A DNA stretch of 64,000 bases from Dichetophora obliterata. Taxonomy: Eukaryota; Arthropoda; Insecta; Diptera; Sciomyzidae. The first letter of the stretch is position 1, and every line of letters begins with the position of its first letter. Location: NCBI GenBank assembly GCA_963920525.1, contig OY986437.1:116584715-116648714 (forward strand). Reading direction: 5' to 3'. This document shows, piece by piece, positions 57,244 to 64,000 of the stretch. A model generated the notes under the pieces. The model saw only the letters and a program-made list of their open reading frames with translations. It did not search any database and was not told the origin of the DNA. Made by a program: the position numbers and the translations under genes.

Positions 57244-59035
57244 CAAATGTATTTTCTCTACTTTTTGTCAAAAAGTTTTCTTTAGTTTAGTCTTAACATT
57301 TGTGACATTGTTTACATATTAGATGTGTTTTAATGAAGCATGCTTTACAGAATTGATGCATGCTTCAGACATGCATGCTTTCGATGTGTTTTGGCTTTAT
57401 CTCCTAGTTGTATCATAGGTTCTGATATATGCATCTTAAGCCACTGTGCATTTTTCGTGTATACAAGAACCTCAGTGCCTCTAAAACTTTTTAACCATGT
57501 TGAAATGTCAAAAATTTTTCGTGGTGAAATTTTTAACAAGTTTTTGCTAGTGCAACTACTCACCGTTCAGAAGCGCTTTTGCGTTATCACGTGAATTCTC
57601 TTTATTTTCTTTTAGCATTTCTTCGTTTTGTACCTTGTTCGCCTGTCTATGTTGAAGTTGTGAACGTCGTCGTCTTTGGTCCGTCTCTGTCGATTGATTT
57701 TGAGCAAAAAGTGAAAAATTCTTCAACGCAATTTTTTTCTATTCAGCCCGATTGCAATATTCAGACGGATTTCTTCGTTGAAAGTCTAAACTTTACTTTA
57801 ATTTAAGAAGTTTGTCACAAGAAGTAAGTTTTGGGCAATAAGTGAACATAATGAAAATTGCAGTAGAAATACCCTATAGTAGTTGTATAGAAGTGGCAAA
57901 TGTTAAATATGGTGTCTGGTGCTTACTCTAGCTAATAAAAAAAGCCATTTATGCGACGAAACTATGAAATCAGAGCATTTGCCAACAAATGCAGAAATTT
58001 ATTTTATTCAATGTGATTGTGTACAATTTGTTGCAGCTGTAAGTTCATTGGTTTTCCAATAATGTAAATCAGCGCTATAGTCTGTGTGAACAATTTAACA
58101 AAGTGGTCAGTAAACCAGAATTCGAAGCTTGTAGCTATACTGTATTTAAAAATGTGAACATCTTTGCTGTCCGCGCATCCTTGAGGAAAATGTGTAAAAA
58201 CTCTAGTAGCTTTTCCAACTTTCCTCTGAACTCGTGAGCGAAAATTTTATCGATCCATTTTGCTGTCATGTGACTGTCATCAAACAGCTGACACCGTGAT
58301 ATTCACCACAATGGACAACGTCGCTGCAAATGTCAAATTCACATATGGTGAATAAGGCTATGCGAAACATATGGAAAAACCTGTGATGTGCATTGTTGTT
58401 ATTATTCTGTTCTAAAAATGTTTCTTCTACTTCTAGTTGTTTATGATTTTCTCAACCAAATAAAAGTTCTAACAATTTTCTCGAAGAAGTGACACAAGGA
58501 TACAAATAAATTTAAAATATTTATAGCGCATTTCTTCACCGAGTATTAGCTCTTAACTTATAGCATCATGCAAAATCTTGTATCAAATATTCGTAGTTGT
58601 TTTGAGATTGTAGACCAAATTTTTCCATTGGTAAATAAGAATTAGAGATGCCACGGGTATCCAGCAAACTGGATAGTTGACTAAATAAAGTCAATTTTAA
58701 AATGTTAATTTAAAATTAATTAAATTTATCTTAAAAGTGTAAACTCCCTTTTTCAAATTCGCGTGAAAAATTATTCCCGATAGGGATGAATGTCTTTATC
58801 AATGCATAGAATAGCGAAAATCCAAAAATGCGACATATTACCTTCATCCACTCATGTCTTCAATTGTGAGAAGCAAAAAGTTTAAATTTTGAAAAATTTT
58901 AGAAATTGAATTCAATATATTTTTTTTTGTCACTCTTTAACCTCCTTTGCCAAATCTTAAGAAAGTTTTTGGCTACTCTGTTTTTCCCAATCAGATCAAA
59001 ATCTCGAGTTATTTGCGATTGAAATATAGTCACTT
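57244..59035. other. No gene recognised; foldback scrap
   Basis: Frames of 72-84 codons near 57,340-57,806 have no recognisable content. One arm of the foldback family at 32,855 (AAACTCCCTTTTTC...CGCGTGAAAAATTATTC) lies at about 58,738-58,790. Confidence 0.4.
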
Positions 59036-59037
59036 TA

Positions 59038-59274
59038 AGGGCCAATTTTTCAGTGCGAGCCTAAACTCTAGTCAAACTAAACTGAGGCTAACTAACCGAA
59101 ATTGTATGTTTAAACTCGGTTTAACTAGATATTTTAGCATTAGTTGAAGTTAAATTGACTAAAATTATCATATAATGTGTTTCTTTTTTGTCTAAACCGA
59201 GCTTAAACGTCCAATTTTGATGAGTTAAGGTTTAATTTGACTAGACTTTAAACTCGTACTAAAAAACTGGCCCT
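59038..59274. mobile_element. MITE, family 2, TA duplication
   Basis: AGGGCCAATTTTTCAGTGCG (left) against the inverse of AAAAAACTGGCCCT (right), with TA outside both. Copy of the element at 14,408-14,647. Confidence 0.8.
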
Positions 59275-59347
59275 TAGACACATTTTTAGGAGACCAAAAG
59301 TTTTGACCACGTCCGATTTTGCTTAAACTTTCAGAATTTACAGCCCT

Positions 59348-59588
59348 ATTCTAGCAAAGTAGCAAATGCTACCCAATATTTTTAATATTTATATGTGTTT
59401 GTTGTAATTTTTTTATTTCAAAACAAAATTTTAAGCTCAAAAATAATAAATAATATTAAAAATTGTCACCTGCTTCATAAAAAAAATTTTTTTTTGAGCT
59501 TCAAACTCTGTTTTGAAAACAAGAAATTACAACAAACACATTGAAGTATTAAAAATACCGAGTAACAATTGTTACATTGCTAGAATGT
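59348..59588. mobile_element. Palindromic MITE
   Basis: TTCTAGCAAAGTAGCAA (left) is mirrored by TTACATTGCTAGAA (right), and GTGTTTGTTGTAATTT by AAATTACAACAAACAC. A long A/T-run sits at the centre. Non-coding. Confidence 0.65.
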
Positions 59589-59649
59589 ACTTATCTACTT
59601 ATGAAATAAAAAATTTAGGGCAAAAAATTAGTAATTAATTTATTGTCAT

Positions 59650-60285
59650 TAATCCGATTTAAGATTAACTGATTAGTCAATTAATCAGTTTTCTGATTAA
59701 TCAAACCGCTGATTAATCGATTAATCAGAATTCTGATAATTCATTTGAGTAATTATTCGATTAATCAGGTTTTAGATTAATCAGAATAAAGTGTTTAATC
59801 GACAGCAAATGTATATTCGCTATATTATTAATATATTTTTGTATGCATACATATTTTTATGTAAATTATAGCAAACAATATTACTGCAAATTTTTTAATA
59901 TATTAATAAAGACAGGTATATTCTGATTATATTCTAGTATTATTGTTCTTGACGTGTTTTTTATTTATTTTAAATTCAAACAATCATTTCAAGTAACGAT
60001 TTTAAACTATCAAACAACTAGAAATTGTATTTTAAATCAAGTATGATTTAAACTATCAAACATTTAGAATTTGTATTTCAATCATATAAAATCAACATAA
60101 TAAATAACAAGGTCATTTAGAAAAAACTTTATTTCAAATAACTTTGATCAAAATTATTGATTTTCAGTATAAAAAATTCTGATTAATCAGAAAAATTATC
60201 AATCAGGAAGCTGTTTAATCAATTAATCCATTAATCTAAAATCTGATTAATCAAAATTTTTATTACTCGATTAATCGCACAACCC
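59650..60285. mobile_element. Decayed hAT-like element with ATTAATC clusters
   Basis: More than a dozen GATTAATC palindromic motifs are clustered at 59,650-59,810 and again at 60,175-60,285. The right end reads CGATTAATCGCACAACCCTA. Such clusters next to AGGGTTGTGCG ends are familiar from hAT elements. No transposase remains. Confidence 0.5.
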
Positions 60286-61937
60286 TAAAAAAAAACTCAT
60301 TTGAGTAAAAAAATTAAAAATTTTTTAAAGTTTTTTTAAAGTTATTGCGTTGAACATCCAAATTTGGTCAAAATGGAAAAAAAGCGAAATTGTTTAACTT
60401 TTGAAAAATCATAGATTCAACAAGGCTAACTCGATTTTCACATTGGAAGTATTTTTGAAAAGACAATAAAAAGTAATTGTTAAAAAACTATACAAATTTT
60501 TTTAAATGAAGGTCAAATGAAAGTCAAATATCAAAAATCTGAATATATCGAGATTTTGATATGATTTGGAAAAACTGAGTATTCCACTAAATTCTGCGAC
60601 CAAAAATTAAGTTTACGTGTCCTTGGCGTTTTTTGTGTTTTTTCAAAAGTTGAAAATTTACCTACAGCGTAATATGAACATTTATATTTTATTTTTAATT
60701 TTAGAATAAAAATTAAAATAATCGTTTTTAAAACGGAGGTTTGAGTATCAGTAGTAACCGAATAAATCTGGAAATTGTCAATATCGAACTGCTTTAAAAT
60801 ATTTTCCACTTCCGTTTTTTCGACACTATATCGGATCACACAAAAATATGTTACACGTTTAAAATACCTAAAACAAAACAGGCAAAGTGTTAACCCGCTC
60901 GGCTTTTGTTAGTGGTACGTGAAAAACTGAATCGTAGCAAACTGTTCATTATAAACTACAGCCAGAATGACATTTGGAGTCAGCGCTAACTCTGTAAGTT
61001 GGAGCAGTGTGCTTGGTGTTTCGTAGCTTGTGTTTGTGCACTTTAATTCTCATTTTATTACTTTACTTTAATTTTTTGTATTATTTTGTTGAGTTTTTGT
61101 AAATTTTTGTTGATATTTTTAAAGTAAGTTTTTAATTGATAACATATTTATTTTAAAATAATTTTAGCCTGAATGCAATAAATGTAGCTTTATTTGATCT
61201 CATGGCATGCGTTTGTTTGATATACATTAGTTGAAAGTAATTTTTCCCATTTAGCTCGATTATATATAAAAACATCAGTAATACGACACCATACATTCAT
61301 TTTGAACTATTTTCATTGACTCGTAAAATGCATGTATGAAAGATATAGTAAAAAACATTTATAAGGTTTTTCCTCCCCCTCTCTATTTTATCCTGCCTAC
61401 GCCCTTGGGTGTTAGCTATTTTGACGATTCTACTTATTCTCCTGGAATAGTTACTCCGAAATATTTTAAAAGTTTTGTTGCAATTCTCTTAAGCTTTTTC
61501 TGAAAGCATGCCTGGCAATATGTTTACGTACTTATTTATCAGCGTTTTTGAAATCGATGATTACACGTAAAAAAATTTGTAATTTTTGTTAAGAATACCA
61601 AGAATACCAAAAATGAGAAAATCGGTGAGAGAAATCAGTGCCATATCGCCATGTCTAATATGGGACTAAGCAAGGAATTGAGTTTGAACAGCTCAGTTCG
61701 TCAATGCACTCTATTTATGCATATTATTATAAATATTTCCGTAATCACAACATTTAACAATTATTTTCACTTTTATTGCAAAAATAATTAAAATTGATTT
61801 TTAGTTAGTTTTTCATTTAAAAAAATAAATAATTTTGATGCAGGTTTCCGCTGACAAGACTGGTACCATTGTCTTCGTTATTGATTCTAGTTAGCGCTGT
61901 GTTGATTTGACCATCATTACCGCGGTTTGAGAAGATC
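60286..61937. other. AT-rich DNA, no gene recognised
   Basis: A stretch at 60,530-60,600 is an inverted, diverged copy of 58,960-59,020 (TCAAAATCTCGA). A C-rich segment ending CCTGCCTACGCCCTTG (61,393-61,407) looks like the right end of a hAT-type MITE (inverse CAAGGGCGTAGG), but its partner was not found. Confidence 0.4.
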
Positions 61938-61939
61938 TA

Positions 61940-62030
61940 TAGGTTGTTCAATAAGTTTTTAGAATTTCACATAGATGGCTGTAGTACCTCTGCCATTTTA
62001 TTTTTCAAAAATGGTACTACTTTCTTATGA
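61940..62030. mobile_element. mariner-like terminal sequence, partial
   Basis: TAGGTTGTTCAATAAGTTTT followed by AGAATTTCACATAGATGGC resembles the 5' end of mariner elements of insects. No transposase or opposite end was found. Confidence 0.4.
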
Positions 62031-62999
62031 ACACTAGGGCGTAAACTTTTATTTTTTTTTTGTCAACATTTTGGAGGGCTGAAGTGGAATTCGAAAATTT
62101 GACACAAAATAGAATTTTGAGAATTTTTTCAGATTTTTTAGAAAGGTTTAGAGGTCGCTCAAGGTAGTTTTTCCAAAAAAGTAGTTTTTCAAAATAATAC
62201 TTGCTTTCTATTTACCAAGAATGGGTGCCTAACTGAATAATATAATGTTCCAACTATCTATCGTGGGCTTGAAAGAGGAACTCCAACTTTTTTCTTGGAC
62301 TAAAGGGTCTAAAAAGATATTTTTTTTTCTATTTACTGTTTTTTGTTTTAAACTTAAATTTCATAAATTTCATTCCATACATTAAATATGGAGTAAAATG
62401 TAATTGCGTCCATTTTTAATTTTTTCCTCTCTAGCTCTCAAAAGGGGGGGGTCACCCTCATCCTTGCATTTTGTTACTCGCCTAATCAAGGAGAATCACT
62501 CACTACCCGAGTGAATTAGTGCTATGTCTGGGGCAACTTGTAAATAATTCATGCTGCTTTAAAAATGCAGGTGTTCCTATTTATTTGCACAGCACTGTAT
62601 AACGTGTTCAGTAAAATTGTTTAAAATTAAGTTATGGACTTGATGTCCATTTTGATTTGGACATTATGTCCGCTTGCGAAGTAGACATAACAGACTTGGA
62701 CCTTATTTCCGTGGACGATATGTCATCCCACCACATTAATAAATCGACGAAAAAAAAGACATGTTTTCAACACTTTAAATGCGCATAACTTTGGTAAAGA
62801 AAAAAGATAAACTAACGTTTTTATACTTTAATTACTTAAGATTGAATGTTGTTTAAAACTGCATACTAAGTGTTGCGGTAAACGCAGCAGTCCACACTTA
62901 TTCAAACGATTCAGATTCTAAAGTAAATCAAATTCAATTATTTTTAACTTTATTAATTATTTTTATGCTAACAAATTTAGACTGTATTGAATTCAATAG
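62031..62999. other. No gene recognised
   Basis: A G-run (AAAGGGGGGGGTCACC near 62,440) and a cluster of GACATxATGTCC palindromes (62,640-62,730) are the only notable features. Confidence 0.4.
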
Positions 63000-63481
63000 T
63001 ACTTTAAAATTCCTGTAACAAAGGGAATTTATTATAATATGATTAAATGAAATTATAAATGATTTTCTTACTTTTTAGTATTTGAATAAGCACAAATTAA
63101 ATCGAATTTTATACTAGCAATAGTTTACGTATTTTTGAAACCTTGCTCTTAATTATGTTGCTTGCAGTATAAAAATTGCAGTATTCTAAAAACGAAAAAT
63201 CTACTTTGGCTGATGCAATAATTTGCTTAGTAGTCTTACTTAAATACATAAAATATATAAAACGGTTAAAAATGTGCATGTGTTAGTTAAATATGTAGAA
63301 ATATTCATGTGTGATATTAAATTATAGAAATATGTACATACATGTACTGAAAGCTTTATATATATATATAAATGTATTGCATTCAGCAAAACTCCGTTTC
63401 GCTCTCAAAGAGATGCAGTCAAACTCCGCCAGTGAGATTAGCGCTGCTTTCAAATATTATTGCTAGCTACTTTCGCCAACA
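63000..63481 (-). mobile_element. 3' LTR of a BEL/Pao element (end approximate)
   Basis: On the minus strand TGTTGGCGAAAGTAGC starts at 63,481 directly after a polypurine tract, as expected for the start of an LTR. A TATA-like run lies at 63,357-63,372. The distal end of the LTR is not located, so the lower limit is a guess. Confidence 0.55.
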
Positions 63482-64000
63482 CTCCCCCTCGGTATGTCAG
63501 CCGAATCGGCTGATTTACCCTTACGTTGGACATCTAGTACGGCTAGTCGAACTGCTGGTCTTTCGTAAACTCCGGTTGAAGTCTGTACGACAGCTTTGCG
63601 TACCTGTCCATCGCCTCCGGTTGACACGCTGAGCACCTTGCCCTTTGGCCAAGCATTTCGTGGGTTGTTTTCATCGACAATGACCACTATATCATCTACC
63701 TCGATTGGTTTGACTGGTTGGTACCACCGGGTGCGCCTAGTCAACGTTGGAAGGTACTCTTGAATCCATTTCTTCCAGAAGATATTGGCAAACTGCTGAG
63801 ACTTAAGCCAGTGTTTTTTAAATAAAACGTTGTCGTCGCATAGAATGCTGTCTGGTTTTTCGCCATTGGAAGAGCCTAACAAAAAATGATTTGGAGTTAA
63901 GGCTTCTTGAGTATCGTCATCGAGCGGCAGATAAGTCAAAGGTCGCATGTTGATCGTTCTCTCAGCTTCCAGTAGCATGCTGTGCAGTAGCTCATCTGAA
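63463..64000 (-). CDS. BEL/Pao polyprotein C-terminus (partial)
   Basis: The minus-strand frame enters from the window edge and stops at 63,463. It has the end of the integrase core (ERTINMRPLTYLP) and a C-terminal DUF5641-type region (LTPNHFLLG, FWKKWIQEYLPTL, DDIVVIVDENNPRNAWPKG, VRKAVVQTSTGVYERPAVRL), both standard for BEL/Pao LTR retrotransposons. No stop or frameshift is visible in 179 codons. The frame runs through the polypurine tract and a few codons into the LTR. Upstream gag, protease and RT lie outside the window. The copy may be fairly young. Confidence 0.9.
   Translation of the reverse strand, partial: SDELLHSMLLEAERTINMRPLTYLPLDDDTQEALTPNHFLLGSSNGEKPDSILCDDNVLFKKHWLKSQQFANIFWKKWIQEYLPTLTRRTRWYQPVKPIEVDDIVVIVDENNPRNAWPKGKVLSVSTGGDGQVRKAVVQTSTGVYERPAVRLAVLDVQRKGKSADSADIPRGSVGESS
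63482..63492 (-). promoter_or_regulatory. Polypurine tract
   Basis: On the minus strand a GAGGGGGAG tract precedes TGTTGG, the site where plus-strand DNA synthesis would be primed in the retroelement cycle. Confidence 0.6.

Noticed and set aside
63355..63372. TA dinucleotide run as a meaningful microsatellite
   Set aside because: Too short to matter alone; it is noted only as the TATA-like region of the LTR.

Overview
The window is eukaryotic nuclear DNA made almost entirely of transposable elements. The mix points to an insect, most likely a fly: Penelope-like, R4/Dong-like and LOA-like retroelements, a BEL/Pao end, several hAT elements, a Tigger/pogo element, a piggyBac fragment and many MITEs in AT-rich DNA. 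That assignment is inference. I found no convincing host gene, no tRNA or rRNA gene and no CRISPR array. All element boundaries below were read by eye from terminal inverted repeats (TIRs) and target site duplications (TSDs).

Layout. 0.6-3.7 kb: MITEs and a foldback element. 3.7-9.0 kb: a nest in which a ~1 kb TIR element with a THAP-like fragment is broken by a hAT element (TSD CTTTACAT), itself broken inside its own terminal repeat by a second hAT (TSD GTAGCCAG). 9.2-14.6 kb: a palindromic element, two inverted ATTCA-rich microsatellite arms around a dispersed repeat, a tandem repeat and a MITE. 14.7-23.5 kb: a five-layer nest. An element with ~300 bp inverted arms holds a TTAA-flanked element carrying a broken copy of a zinc-finger-like orphan family. 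That holds a TA-flanked tandem-repeat element, which holds a Penelope-like element with inverted arms, which holds a hAT (TSD CCATGGGA) sitting in the reverse transcriptase active-site region.

24.1-30.3 kb: a hAT-like element with a SAM-like coding fragment, then a minus-strand RNase H-bearing LINE whose 5' end is inverted (twin-priming structure) and which is interrupted by a TIR element. 31.2-32.4 kb: a TIR element with a perfect 8 bp TSD and dense TGACAT/CGCCC repeats. 32.9 kb: a foldback element. 33.9-39.5 kb: a ~145 bp tandem repeat that received a BED-finger hAT and a Tigger/pogo element. 39.5-43.7 kb: MITEs, a hAT remnant with TSD CACATATA and hairpin mini-elements.

43.7-50.3 kb: the end of one LINE with a TAA tail, then an R4/Dong-like retrotransposon with a restriction-enzyme-like endonuclease, flanked by TAA repeats on both sides, with about 1.85 kb of AAT repeat downstream. 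Its ORF is split by a TTAA-flanked MITE whose removal would restore the frame. 50.3-62 kb: MITEs, a piggyBac transposase fragment, another TIR nest (54.7-56.3 kb) and a mariner-like end. 63.0-64.0 kb: the 3' end of a minus-strand BEL/Pao element with polypurine tract and LTR start, running off the window.

Nearly every coding region is a decayed transposon gene. The window reads as a layered insertion record whose relative order can be worked out from who interrupts whom.
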